Of a stretch of DNA of 64,000 nt, positions 36,021 to 45,175 are shown piece by piece (within the stretch, counting starts at the first letter, position 1; every line of letters begins with the position of its first letter). Under the pieces are notes generated by a model that ran no database searches, was not told the origin of the DNA, and worked only from the letters and a program-made list of their open reading frames with translations. The stretch is from Chryseobacterium flavum (GTDB taxonomy: Bacteria > Bacteroidota > Bacteroidia > Flavobacteriales > Weeksellaceae). Made by a program: the position numbers and the translations under genes. The stretch lies in NCBI RefSeq assembly GCF_003385595.1, contig NZ_QNUE01000017.1, positions 1-64,000 of the forward strand, read 5' to 3'.

Positions 36021-36050
36021 CAAATGTATAAACTTTTTAATAACTCACAA
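36021..36050 (-). promoter_or_regulatory. Promoter of the ilv operon
   Basis: Minus strand: TTG (36050-36048), a 19-bp spacer and TACATTTG (36028-36021), an excellent match to the Bacteroidota consensus. It lies just after the folP stop codon and 4 bp before the ATG of leader peptide 1. Confidence 0.75.
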
Positions 36051-36066
36051 GTTTTTTTGACACTTT

Positions 36067-36930
36067 TTATTTTCTTTGTAAAAAACGGGTCACCGTTTCC
36101 TTTGCCTGAGCGACATCATGAACTCTTACAATCTTTGCTCCCTGCTCCAGCACCTTCATGTGAAGTTTCTGGGTTTCTTCATTGATATCCAAAGGGGATT
36201 TACCAAGAGGCTTATAAATAAATGACTTTCTGGAAATACCTATCAACAAAGGGAATCTTCCAAATCCGAGATATTCAACTTCGTCAATCATTTTCATCTG
36301 GTCTTCTACTGTTTTTCCGAAACCAAAACCGGGATCAAGAATGATATCGTTCACTCCTTTTTCTAAAAGCTCTTTTGTTTTTTGAGAAAAATACCGGTTA
36401 ACTTCCAGCGTAATATCTTCAAACCTGATTTTATCATGCATGGTTTCATAAGACGGATTCACATGCATCAGGATGTAAGGAAGCTTTGTCTGAGCTGCGG
36501 TATCAAACATTTCTGCATCATACTGTCCACCGGAAATATCATTGATCAGGTCAATTCCTTCATTAAAGCCGAATTTCACCGTTTCTGCATAAAAAGTATC
36601 CAGGGAAATCAGGGCTTCCGGAAACTCTTTTTTAATCAGATGAATTATATTTCCAATCCTGTTTATTTCCTCTTTACTGCTTAAATATTCAGCATTCGGA
36701 CGGGTTGACTGTGGGCCGATATCAATAATTTCCGCACCTTCCGAGAGAAGTTTTTCTGCCTGCCTCAGCGCCGATTTTTCATTATTAAATTTTCCTCCAT
36801 CAGAAAACGAATCAGGAGTCAGATTGAGAATACCCATGATTTTTGGCACGTCAAGCTGTATCAGACGACCGTTACAGTTGAGTGAATAAATATCAGGTTG
36901 AGGTTCGGGAATTTGAGAATTTGAAAGCAT
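36067..36930 (-). CDS. folP: Dihydropteroate synthase
   Basis: 287 aa TIM-barrel enzyme that joins pABA and the dihydropterin diphosphate in folate synthesis. Signatures: IMGILNLTPDSFSDGGKF, IDIGPQSTRPNA, DLINDISGG, ILMHVN, DPGFGFGK, LIGISRKSF and the terminal RVHDVAQAKE. All substrate-binding loops appear intact. The first ~20 residues are an extra N-terminal stretch, common in flavobacterial homologues. Its stop is followed 17 bp later by the ilv promoter. Confidence 0.96.
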   Translation of the reverse strand: MLSNSQIPEPQPDIYSLNCNGRLIQLDVPKIMGILNLTPDSFSDGGKFNNEKSALRQAEKLLSEGAEIIDIGPQSTRPNAEYLSSKEEINRIGNIIHLIKKEFPEALISLDTFYAETVKFGFNEGIDLINDISGGQYDAEMFDTAAQTKLPYILMHVNPSYETMHDKIRFEDITLEVNRYFSQKTKELLEKGVNDIILDPGFGFGKTVEDQMKMIDEVEYLGFGRFPLLIGISRKSFIYKPLGKSPLDINEETQKLHMKVLEQGAKIVRVHDVAQAKETVTRFLQRK

Positions 36931-36966
36931 GAGATTTATAATCTATAAAACTATTTTTGTATATTA

Positions 36967-36995
36967 CAAAATTACGAAGTAAGTAATTTAATCAA
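36967..36995 (-). promoter_or_regulatory. Promoter of folP
   Basis: Minus strand: TTG (36995-36993), an 18-bp spacer and TAATTTTG (36974-36967), matching the Bacteroidota consensus, about 35 nt before the folP ATG. Confidence 0.65.
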
Positions 36996-37124
36996 TGTAG
37001 AACAAATATATTATAATTAATATATACGCCCAATTTCATTCAACAACATTGTAAAAGTCCTTAAAAGACATTGGATATAATAAGCTTATATTTAACTGGT
37101 TATCAATCAGCATGACCATAATAT

Positions 37125-39146
37125 CTAGTCAAAATTAGTTTCAGAGTTATTATATGTACTTACTTTTGTCGCTGCTTCAGGGGTTAGAAGGATATAGCCT
37201 GCAGCCGAAGTATTGTTTTTTATAGACAATATATTATGGCTGATCATTCCTGAGATTAGCCTGTCATTATTGTTCGAAACCATAATAACAGGCTCAGATT
37301 CTGAGGTTTTTAATATACAGTTATTGATCGTAAAAAATTGGGCATTATCAATATAAAGTCCCTGATAGGATTTTACATGATCTATAAAAACATGATATCC
37401 GTTGATGCGCGTTCTTCCGATATCACCTCCTGAAATACAAATCTTAGATCCTGCTACAGTATAAGGTAGGCTTAATGCTCCATTAATATTTGAGTTTTTG
37501 ATAACAACATCTGAGCTATTACTGTTATAGAAAAAATTAGAAATAATTGTAGAGTTTTCTAAAATCATCTGTTTGTAATGAGTGATAGTATTAAAATAAT
37601 AAAAAGAAGATTCCTTAATTGAAATCTTATTAAATTGAATTGAAACTGGTGATTGGAATTCGATTTTAGAAGTTAGAGCATTAATTTTTGACAGATTAAC
37701 TTCGCCCGTTCCCCAAAATAACAGATTACCTTCTTCAATGATTCCTTCATTAAGTACAAATTTACTTTCTAAAGGATACTGATCTTTAGCAAACTCCATA
37801 ATCCCATGAAATACAGACTGATCCTGAAAAGCACCTCTAATATAAAGGTTATTTACAGTAATTTTGTTATTGTTATTGTAACTTGCTCTTATCCCTTTTT
37901 TCAACAATACTTTATTTACATTTGTTTTAATCTGCAAATTATCAATATATAATTCTGTGTTAAAAGTTTGGAGAGCAGAGCTGTCAAAATTGAGATCTCG
38001 ACTACTTCTATTACTGATATCTATACTTAAATTACTGATATAAGCATTTCCGGTAGCTTCAAACCACATACCTCCACTAGGATTATTTGATTCAAATTTG
38101 TCAGAATCATTGGATATATAAATGCAGTTTCCAAAGAATTTAGTATTTCTGTCAGAACAAACTGCGGAAGCACCATAATTTTCAACTTTTATATTTTCAA
38201 TATAATATTCACCAAAAGATACAATAGCACCATACCCCCATTGTATCATTCCTTTAGAATTAGCTCTGTTTCTTACGACAGGACTCTGATCAGAATTTAC
38301 TTTTTCTAAAATTGTATCCCAAAGATAACCACAATTTTTCGTAGTTATATTTTTAATAAATGTTTTACCAGACTGTGTTTCACCATCATCAAATGAATGA
38401 TAGACATGAAAAGGTTTCATTGAAATATTTTCAAAATCACTATCCTCAACGTTCACATTTCCATAAGAATAAAAAGTAATAGCTGATATCGCATGAATGT
38501 TTACAGCTCTTAATTTTTTTATACTGGCATTTGATTTTTTATCTCCTTGTATGAATAAAAAAACATCCACTAAATTTGGTATGATTGATGGTACAGAAGC
38601 ATCTCCTGGCCCTTGGATCCATTTTTCAATATTTCCATTTTCATTTTTGTAAGTACCTCTACCTCCATCAATAAAAATATTTTCAAATACTATGTTTTTT
38701 TTAACAGTAACTTTCCATCCACAATCTAAGTCATAGTTATTATTTAGCCGAAAATTAAAGTTGATAAAACTAAAATTATCAACCTCCTCAGTGATTCTAT
38801 TAAGTAAATGATAGGTTAATGCATTACCATCAATGGTATATCCCATAGATGATATTTTCATCATTTTAGAGATAGCTAGACAATCATCATTAATCCCATC
38901 GCAAAAAGGATTGAAAATCTTCGCGTGCAATACTTTAGAGCTTCCCGTTACTCTTTTATAGTAAAAAGTTCCTTTTTTTCTATAAATAATATTATCTATT
39001 TTCGCATCTGTCATTGGAGATCCGTCTAGCCAAACCGTTGTCTTTTTAAAATTTACATTTTCATGTGAAAAACTGTCAATTAAGCTTACTACATTATCTG
39101 CTGGACTAGTATTCCCCGGTGAAAAAAAATCTTCAGTATAAATCAT
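37125..39146 (-). CDS. Right-handed beta-helix protein, pectate-lyase-3/tailspike-like
   Basis: 673 aa from ATG 39146; a longer frame from 39197 is open but less plausible. Near the N-terminus, AKIFNPFCDGINDDCLAISK resembles the start of the Pectate_lyase_3 / phage tailspike beta-helix fold. The rest shows many short repeating Asn/Ile/Ser-rich coils (e.g. NVNVEDSDFENISMK, IYISNDSDKFESNN) typical of beta helices. No signal peptide is visible, which is odd for a polysaccharide lyase. The coding sequence is visibly richer in A/T-ending codons than its neighbours. It sits between folP and DUF1599, which are otherwise a conserved divergent pair, so it may be acquired. Substrate unknown. Confidence 0.7.
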   Translation of the reverse strand: MIYTEDFFSPGNTSPADNVVSLIDSFSHENVNFKKTTVWLDGSPMTDAKIDNIIYRKKGTFYYKRVTGSSKVLHAKIFNPFCDGINDDCLAISKMMKISSMGYTIDGNALTYHLLNRITEEVDNFSFINFNFRLNNNYDLDCGWKVTVKKNIVFENIFIDGGRGTYKNENGNIEKWIQGPGDASVPSIIPNLVDVFLFIQGDKKSNASIKKLRAVNIHAISAITFYSYGNVNVEDSDFENISMKPFHVYHSFDDGETQSGKTFIKNITTKNCGYLWDTILEKVNSDQSPVVRNRANSKGMIQWGYGAIVSFGEYYIENIKVENYGASAVCSDRNTKFFGNCIYISNDSDKFESNNPSGGMWFEATGNAYISNLSIDISNRSSRDLNFDSSALQTFNTELYIDNLQIKTNVNKVLLKKGIRASYNNNNKITVNNLYIRGAFQDQSVFHGIMEFAKDQYPLESKFVLNEGIIEEGNLLFWGTGEVNLSKINALTSKIEFQSPVSIQFNKISIKESSFYYFNTITHYKQMILENSTIISNFFYNSNSSDVVIKNSNINGALSLPYTVAGSKICISGGDIGRTRINGYHVFIDHVKSYQGLYIDNAQFFTINNCILKTSESEPVIMVSNNNDRLISGMISHNILSIKNNTSAAGYILLTPEAATKVSTYNNSETNFD

Positions 39147-39364
39147 AAATTTTGTTTTTGGTATTATTATAAATTCTTGCAAGAGATTGTAAAACAAAAA
39201 TAGATGAGCATGACGACAAATCCTGACGTATTAAATTAATATAATGTATTTTAAATTACTTTAAACATAAAAAGATAATTAGAGATATTGTTTATAAACC
39301 TTTTTCGAAAATACCAATTCTTCAAAAATCTATTCCTGATTTCCGTTACCTAAAACCTAATTCG

Positions 39365-39372
39365 TATATTTG
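39365..39372 (+). promoter_or_regulatory. Possible -7 box (TATATTTG) for the DUF1599 operon
   Basis: Exact TAnnTTTG match, 17 bp before the ATG at 39390. The -33 region is not convincing. Confidence 0.42.
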
Positions 39373-39389
39373 GAAGATTAAGAAAATTT

Positions 39390-39956
39390 ATGCTAAAAAC
39401 GTCAGTACAATTCGAAAAAGTTATCAGTCAGTGCCGTGATCTTTTCAGTAAAAAGTTACAGGATTATGGTGCCGCATGGAGGGTGTTAAGGCCAAGTTCT
39501 ATTACCGACCAGATTTATATCAAGGTAAACAGGATCCGTACCCTTCAGATGACTGATAAAAAAATGGTGGATGAAAGTGAAGAAGATGAATTTATTGCTA
39601 TTGTCAACTATTCTATTATTGGCCTTATCCAGCTTGAAAAAGGCTATTCCAATGATTTCAATGAAAATAAGGAAGAGATTTTACTTCTTTATGATAAATA
39701 TGCCAGCGAAGCCAAAGCATTGATGGAAAGAAAAAATCATGACTATGGTGAGGCATGGAGAGACATGAGAATCTCATCCATCACGGATCTGATTTACCAG
39801 AAGGTACTGAGAACAAAGCAAATTGAAGATAATCAGGGACAGACCATTGTTTCGGAAGGCCTTGATGCCAATTATTTTGATATGCTGAATTATGCTGTTT
39901 TCTGCCTGATTAAATTCTCTGAAAAAGAAAATCAATTCGAACCCAAAACTATTTAA
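39390..39956 (+). CDS. DUF1599 family protein with internal duplication
   Basis: 188-aa soluble helical protein. Two homologous halves are visible: residues 21-53 (KKLQDYGAAWRVLRPSSITD and on) and 114-146 (RKNHDYGEAWRDMRISSITD and on), each followed by an acidic helix with NYSIIGLIQ / NYAVFCLIK. The DYGxAW and SSITDxIYxKVxR motifs are shared. The fold is related to MazG-like all-alpha nucleotide-binding proteins, but enzymatic activity is not established. It starts a plus-strand run with the DoxX/thioredoxin gene 1 bp downstream. Confidence 0.9.
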   Translation: MLKTSVQFEKVISQCRDLFSKKLQDYGAAWRVLRPSSITDQIYIKVNRIRTLQMTDKKMVDESEEDEFIAIVNYSIIGLIQLEKGYSNDFNENKEEILLLYDKYASEAKALMERKNHDYGEAWRDMRISSITDLIYQKVLRTKQIEDNQGQTIVSEGLDANYFDMLNYAVFCLIKFSEKENQFEPKTI

Positions 39957-39957
39957 T

Positions 39958-41067
39958 ATGATCAAAGGTTTATTACGCTTTATTATTGCGGTCATCTTCA
40001 TCCTTTCCGGCTTTGTAAAAGCTGTAGATCTGGTAGGTTTCTCTTTCAAAATGGAGGAGTATTTCTCCCCTGCGGTTTTCAATATGCCCTTTTTTGAAAA
40101 ATTTGCATTACTATTTTCAATTATAGTGGTAGTGCTGGAACTTTTCCTTGGATTTATGCTCCTGCTCAAATTAAAGCTCAAATTTACCTTATCAGCATTA
40201 ATAGCCCTTTGTATTTTCTTCGGATTTCTCACCTTCTATTCTGCTTATTTCAATGTAGTAACGGATTGCGGCTGTTTTGGAGATGCTATTAAATTTACGC
40301 CATGGCAAAGTTTCTTTAAAGATGTAGCTCTACTGGCAGGTCTTATCATTCTGTTTATATCCTATAGAAAAGAATTTGGTAAAAAGGATTCCTATAGCAA
40401 TACAGGAAAAGAGGCTTCAGGTAAGTTTAAATATTATATTTTAGGAACTTTCTCCTTGATTATGATTTACATTATGGCCAAGGGAATCATACATGAGCCA
40501 ATCATTGATTTCCGCGATTATAAAATTGGAACCGACATTAAAGGAGAAAAGGAAAAAATAAATAAGAACCCTTCTGAATACAAAACATTCTATTCTCTTA
40601 AAAACCAGAAAACCGGTGAGGTTTTAAAGGTCAACCAGGATGATTATATCAAAGAAACAAAGTACTGGGAAGAGGGTTCTCCCTGGAAAATTGAGGAAGG
40701 AAAAAATGAATCCGTTCTGATAAAAGAAGGATACAAATCCGAAATTGTAAAATTTAAAATTGAAGATCCTGCAGGCATGGAGCTTACTGAAGAAATCATT
40801 AAGGCACCAAAAGCAATTCTGGTATTTTCCTATCATCCGAAAGACGTTCCGGCTGATCTTCTGCAAAAAGTGGAATCAAAAGTGAATAGTCAGAAAGGAG
40901 CTCTTATTTATGGCGTTTCAACAGATCAGAACACTTTTAAAACCATTAAAAATACAATGATGGACGGAACCGCAATAAAAACCATTGCACGCAGCAATCC
41001 TTTTGTTCTCGTTCTTGAAAACGGAAGAATTACAGACAAACAACCTGCAAAAGATTACGTTAATTAA
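39958..41067 (+). CDS. DoxX/MauE-type membrane protein with thioredoxin-like C-terminus (BT_3928 family)
   Basis: 369 aa. The N-terminal ~140 residues form four transmembrane helices with the MauE/DoxX motif VVTDCGCFGDAIKFTPWQSF. One more hydrophobic helix lies at ~158-175. The C-terminal periplasmic part (~200-369) resembles a thioredoxin fold (APKAILVFSYHPKDVP, LIYGVSTDQN) but lacks a CxxC pair. Likely involved in membrane redox or electron transfer; unproven. It follows DUF1599 by 1 bp and precedes the 226-aa gene by 14 bp. Confidence 0.88.
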   Translation: MIKGLLRFIIAVIFILSGFVKAVDLVGFSFKMEEYFSPAVFNMPFFEKFALLFSIIVVVLELFLGFMLLLKLKLKFTLSALIALCIFFGFLTFYSAYFNVVTDCGCFGDAIKFTPWQSFFKDVALLAGLIILFISYRKEFGKKDSYSNTGKEASGKFKYYILGTFSLIMIYIMAKGIIHEPIIDFRDYKIGTDIKGEKEKINKNPSEYKTFYSLKNQKTGEVLKVNQDDYIKETKYWEEGSPWKIEEGKNESVLIKEGYKSEIVKFKIEDPAGMELTEEIIKAPKAILVFSYHPKDVPADLLQKVESKVNSQKGALIYGVSTDQNTFKTIKNTMMDGTAIKTIARSNPFVLVLENGRITDKQPAKDYVN

Positions 41068-41081
41068 CCATATCAAAATTA

Positions 41082-41762
41082 ATGGAACAAAATTTCAATT
41101 ACATCAGGGAAAACTATATTACAGAGGAAGAATTATGTAATGAAACAGGCATTACAAAAGATGAACTGACCGTTCTTATTCAAAACAACCTGGTTCCGGA
41201 AGCTTCTTATGTTGTTACCCGGAATATTAAAATCACCTCTCCTCTTAATGATGCATTTCAGAATGAAATTACAGAAAAATACTTCAGTAAAAATTGTATC
41301 TCCCTGATCAGAAAGAACAAAGCATTGAAGGACCCTTCTCAATATAAAGAAGAATTCAGACAAAAGTTCGTTCAGAAACTGATGGAACATTCTGATAAAA
41401 ATTTTGCTTACGGTAATATGTTCGTGAATAACATCCCCGAATCGGAAAAATTAAACGAAGCATTTGAAAGCGAATGGGAAGCTTATTGTGACGGGATATA
41501 TGGGATCTGCACCCTGAACGCTACTGAAGAGGAAATTGTAAAAAAAGAAATCGCAGTAAAAAAATTAATACAATTCAATACAAAATATTCTGAAAAGACA
41601 CTTTCCGGAGATGAATTAAACGAATTAATGAAATTGAATGAAGAATTCAATGAGGTTGCCCGGAAATTTGCTCCTTACCAGAGGGGTGTAAGCAGCAGAG
41701 GAAAATATCTTGATAAAATTTTAGAAAATAATAATCTGAATCATTTAGTAAAAAAATATTAA
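41082..41762 (+). CDS. DUF6058-like hypothetical protein
   Basis: 226-aa soluble protein. An N-terminal HTH-like segment (ITEEELCNETGITKDELTVLIQNNLVP) recalls a MerR-like helix and the DUF6058 family. The core has YCDGIYGICTLNATEEEIVKKEIAVKK, and the C-terminus ELMKLNEEFNEVARKFAPYQR. Function unknown. The family name is from memory and moderate in certainty. It is sandwiched in an operon between the DoxX gene and the TerB-like gene (3-bp gap). Confidence 0.72.
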   Translation: MEQNFNYIRENYITEEELCNETGITKDELTVLIQNNLVPEASYVVTRNIKITSPLNDAFQNEITEKYFSKNCISLIRKNKALKDPSQYKEEFRQKFVQKLMEHSDKNFAYGNMFVNNIPESEKLNEAFESEWEAYCDGIYGICTLNATEEEIVKKEIAVKKLIQFNTKYSEKTLSGDELNELMKLNEEFNEVARKFAPYQRGVSSRGKYLDKILENNNLNHLVKKY

Positions 41763-41765
41763 AAC

Positions 41766-42113
41766 ATGCAAAAATCAAATAAATCTATCGCCGGTTATCA
41801 CTTATTAATGATCCTTTCTTCCGTAGACGGGGAATTTGCTCCTGAGGAGGGAATGCTTGTACAGCAATATCTGGCTGATGAATTTCCGTTCAGAATGAAC
41901 CTTGATAATGAGCTGGAAACGCTTGCCCTTCTGCAGCCTGAAGAGTGGAAAGACCACTTTGAGTTCCACGCAAGATGTTTCCATGAAGATTCTACAGAAG
42001 AAGAACGTATAAAATTTGCCAGGTTTGCCAAATCACTTATTAAAGCTGATCATAAAGTAACAGAAGAGGAGCATACTTTTTATGTACTCCTAAAAAATTT
42101 ATGGGGTCTATAG
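41766..42113 (+). CDS. TerB-like all-alpha protein (115 aa)
   Basis: Small helical protein. LLMILSSVDGEFAPEEGMLVQQYL resembles the first TerB helix pair with its acidic metal-binding-like DGE, and FARFAKSLIKADHKVTEEEH the second DHxV-type element. TerB-like domains occur in tellurite and envelope stress contexts; no specific role can be read here. It is 3 bp downstream of the DUF6058-like gene and 34 bp before the S9 peptidase gene. Confidence 0.72.
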   Translation: MQKSNKSIAGYHLLMILSSVDGEFAPEEGMLVQQYLADEFPFRMNLDNELETLALLQPEEWKDHFEFHARCFHEDSTEEERIKFARFAKSLIKADHKVTEEEHTFYVLLKNLWGL

Positions 42114-42147
42114 GCTAACAACACCTGTTTAAAAAATCATTAATACC

Positions 42148-44274
42148 ATGAAAAAAATTTATTTAGGATTATTAGTAATGAGCGCATCTACATTTCAATC
42201 TCAAAAATTCCCGGATATGAAGGCTCCTGTTGCTGAAAAACAGGATCACATAAGGGAGATCCATGGTGATAAGGTTAATGATCCTTATTACTGGATGATT
42301 GATTATTTTAAAAAGGGGAAAGATTCCACTAAAGTTGTTGATTATCTGAAAGCTGAAAATATTTACTGGGAAGGCATGATGAAAGATACAGAGCCATTCA
42401 GGGAAAAGCTGTTTCAGGAAATGAAATCCAGAATCAAGGAAAAGGATGAGTCTGTACCTGTTTTCAAAAATGGTTATTACTATTACAGCAGGACAGAGGC
42501 CGGGAAACAATATTTCAAATACTGCAGAAAAAAAGGCAGTCTCGATGCTCCTGAGGAAATTCTTCTGGATGTAGACCAGCTTGCAGAAGGACATCCTTAT
42601 TATGCAGCATCAGGGTTCAGCATCAGTCCCGATAACAACAAGATGATCTATGGAGTGGATGATGTTTCCAGAAGACAGTATAAATTGTTCCTGAAAGAAC
42701 TTACAACAGGAAAAACAACAGATCTTGGAATTAAAAACACAACAGGATCAGCCGTATGGGCCAATGACAATAAAACAATCTTCTATACTTCAAAAAATCC
42801 TGAGACGCTGTTAACAGAAAAAATTTTCAGACATACCTTAGGAACTGATTCATCCAAAGATATTCCGGTGTATGAAGAAAAAGATAAAACCAATTATATC
42901 GGGGTAATGAAATCTAAGAACCAGAAGTTCATTATGATCGTTTCCCAGGCTACCACTTCTTCTGAAACAAGATATCTGGATGCTAATGATGCTAATGGAA
43001 CCTTCAGGGTTTTTCAGCCGAGAATAAAGGATGTTTTGTATGATGTAACTCCGCTGGAGGATAAGTTCCTGATCACAACAAATAAAGATGCTTTAAACTT
43101 TAAAGTGGTAGAAACGCCTTTAGACAAAACTGAAGTTGCCAACTGGAAAGACTTTGTTCCGCACAGAAAGGATGTTCTGATGGAAGGGATCACTGAATTT
43201 AAAAACTATCTGGTATTCAGTGAAAGACAGAACGGGCTTTCCCAGCTGATGATCTATGACAGGAAAACGGGTAAAAAAGAATCCCTGAAATTTGATGAAC
43301 CGGTGTATACGGTCTATTCTTCAGGCAATCCCGAATACAACACGGATAACTTCCGTTTTGGATATGCTTCAATGATTACACCGAGCTCACAATATGAACA
43401 GGACCTAAAAACCGGAAAGAGAATTCTGCTAAAACAGCAGGAAGTTCTGGGTGGTTACAACAAAGAAAATTATGTTACCGAAAGGCTTTTTGCTACAGCT
43501 AAAGACGGTACAAAAATTCCTGTTTCCATCGTTTACAAGAAAGGATTCAAAAAAGATGGCAACAGTCCTTTATTGTTATATGCTTACGGTTCTTACGGAA
43601 ATTCAATAGATGCATCGTTTAACAGTAACCGGTTAAGTCTCTTAGACAGAGGCTTTGCTTATGCTATTGCACACATCCGCGGAGGGCAGGAAATGGGAAG
43701 GCAATGGTACGAAGACGGTAAGATGATGAAAAAGAAGAATACGTTTACCGATTTCATTGATGCCGGAGAATATCTGGTTAAAGAAAAATATACTTCTCCT
43801 AAACATCTGTATGCTCAGGGAGGAAGTGCCGGCGGACTTTTAATGGGTGCCGTGGCCAATATGAGACCTGATTTATGGAATGGGGTCATCTCACAGGTTC
43901 CGTTTGTGGATGTTATCAATACCATGCTTGATGAAAGCATCCCGTTAACAACCAATGAATATGATGAATGGGGTAATCCCAATAATAAAGATGCATACCT
44001 CTATATGAAATCCTACTCTCCCTATGAAAATATAGAAAAGAAAAATTATCCGAATCTTTTGGTCACTACAGGACTCCATGATTCACAGGTACAGTATTTT
44101 GAGCCTGCCAAATGGGTAGCAAAACTAAGAGATATGAAGACAGATAAAAATGTGCTGTTACTGAAAACAGATATGGATTACGGACATGGCGGTGCTTCCG
44201 GAAGATTTGATTACCTGAAGGATATTGCATTGGTATATGCATTCATGTTTAAACTGGAAGGGATTAATAAATAA
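42148..44274 (+). CDS. Secreted S9 prolyl oligopeptidase / oligopeptidase B-like
   Basis: 708 aa with signal peptide MKKIYLGLLVMSASTFQSQ. A seven-bladed beta-propeller region (~75-430) is followed by a C-terminal alpha/beta-hydrolase domain. The catalytic Ser is in AQGGSAGGLLMGAV (~559), the Asp in LVTTGLHDSQVQYFEPAKW, and the His in MDYGHGGASGRF. HIRGGQEMGRQWYEDGK is characteristic of the S9A family. It cleaves short peptides, after basic residues if of the PtrB type or after proline if POP type; the sequence is closer to PtrB. Periplasmic or secreted. It lies 75 bp before tpiA. Confidence 0.92.
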   Translation: MKKIYLGLLVMSASTFQSQKFPDMKAPVAEKQDHIREIHGDKVNDPYYWMIDYFKKGKDSTKVVDYLKAENIYWEGMMKDTEPFREKLFQEMKSRIKEKDESVPVFKNGYYYYSRTEAGKQYFKYCRKKGSLDAPEEILLDVDQLAEGHPYYAASGFSISPDNNKMIYGVDDVSRRQYKLFLKELTTGKTTDLGIKNTTGSAVWANDNKTIFYTSKNPETLLTEKIFRHTLGTDSSKDIPVYEEKDKTNYIGVMKSKNQKFIMIVSQATTSSETRYLDANDANGTFRVFQPRIKDVLYDVTPLEDKFLITTNKDALNFKVVETPLDKTEVANWKDFVPHRKDVLMEGITEFKNYLVFSERQNGLSQLMIYDRKTGKKESLKFDEPVYTVYSSGNPEYNTDNFRFGYASMITPSSQYEQDLKTGKRILLKQQEVLGGYNKENYVTERLFATAKDGTKIPVSIVYKKGFKKDGNSPLLLYAYGSYGNSIDASFNSNRLSLLDRGFAYAIAHIRGGQEMGRQWYEDGKMMKKKNTFTDFIDAGEYLVKEKYTSPKHLYAQGGSAGGLLMGAVANMRPDLWNGVISQVPFVDVINTMLDESIPLTTNEYDEWGNPNNKDAYLYMKSYSPYENIEKKNYPNLLVTTGLHDSQVQYFEPAKWVAKLRDMKTDKNVLLLKTDMDYGHGGASGRFDYLKDIALVYAFMFKLEGINK

Positions 44275-44349
44275 TAAAATATGCTCAGATTTAGAAACTC
44301 TGCAGATCCGGGCAAACAAATAAAATAAAAGTAATAAATCAATAAATTT

Positions 44350-45108
44350 ATGAGAAGAAAAATAGTTGCAGGCAACTGGAAAATGAACAAAAATGTAATT
44401 GATGCACAACAATTAATGATTCAGTTACTAAGCTATAAAAACAACAATGCTACCAACTGTGAGGTTTGGATCGCTCCTCCTTCATTATATTTAATGATGG
44501 CTAAAGACATCTTTGAAAAGGATGAAATCGGAGTATTCTCTCAGGATATGAGTGAGCATGAAAGTGGTGCATACACAGGTGAGATTTCTGCAGATATGTT
44601 AGAATCTATTGATGCTACAGGTTCATTAATTGGACATTCCGAGAGAAGACAATATCATGGAGAAACAGATTCTCACTGTAACAGAAAAATCAAATTAGCT
44701 CTTGATAAAGGTCTTATTCCAGTTTACTGTAACGGAGAAACTCTTGAACAGAGAAAAGCAGGACAACACCTTGAAGTAGTAAAAAACCAGACTGAAGTAG
44801 CTCTTTTCACGCTTTCTGCCGAAGAGATAAAAAAGGTGGTTATTGCTTACGAACCGGTATGGGCTATCGGAACAGGAGAAACAGCAAGCCCGGAGCAGGC
44901 TCAGGAAATCCACGCACACATAAGAAATATTATTGCTGCAAAATACGGACAGGAAGTCGCTGATGAGGTTTCCATCCTGTACGGAGGATCAGTAAAACCG
45001 GACAATGCAAAAGAAATTTTTTCACAACCGGATATCGACGGTGGCCTGATTGGTGGAGCTGCTTTAAAATTAGAAGATTTCTCCAAGATTATTGAAGCGT
45101 TTAATTAA
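44350..45108 (+). CDS. tpiA: Triose-phosphate isomerase
   Basis: 252 aa, glycolytic TIM-barrel enzyme. N-terminal GNWKMNKN supplies the catalytic Lys and Asn, LIGHSERRQY carries the catalytic His, AYEPVWAIGTGETA carries the catalytic Glu and the flexible loop, and ILYGGSVKPDNA binds the phosphate. All residues are intact. It ends at a terminator shared with the convergent phytase-like gene. Confidence 0.98.
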   Translation: MRRKIVAGNWKMNKNVIDAQQLMIQLLSYKNNNATNCEVWIAPPSLYLMMAKDIFEKDEIGVFSQDMSEHESGAYTGEISADMLESIDATGSLIGHSERRQYHGETDSHCNRKIKLALDKGLIPVYCNGETLEQRKAGQHLEVVKNQTEVALFTLSAEEIKKVVIAYEPVWAIGTGETASPEQAQEIHAHIRNIIAAKYGQEVADEVSILYGGSVKPDNAKEIFSQPDIDGGLIGGAALKLEDFSKIIEAFN

Positions 45109-45129
45109 TATTCATTTGAATCCAAATAA

Positions 45130-45157
45130 AAACGGCGGAAGTTACCTTCCGCCGTTT
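45130..45157. terminator. Bidirectional terminator between tpiA and the phytase-like gene
   Basis: Perfect stem AAACGGCGGAAG / CTTCCGCCGTTT (45130-45141 / 45146-45157), loop TTAC. The T-run is better on the minus strand. Confidence 0.9.
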
Positions 45158-45175
45158 CTGTTAAAAAAAATCTAA

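Noticed and set aside
39147..39197. 17-codon N-terminal extension of the beta-helix protein
   Set aside because: The ATG at 39146 gives a plausible start; the extension looks like translated leader sequence.
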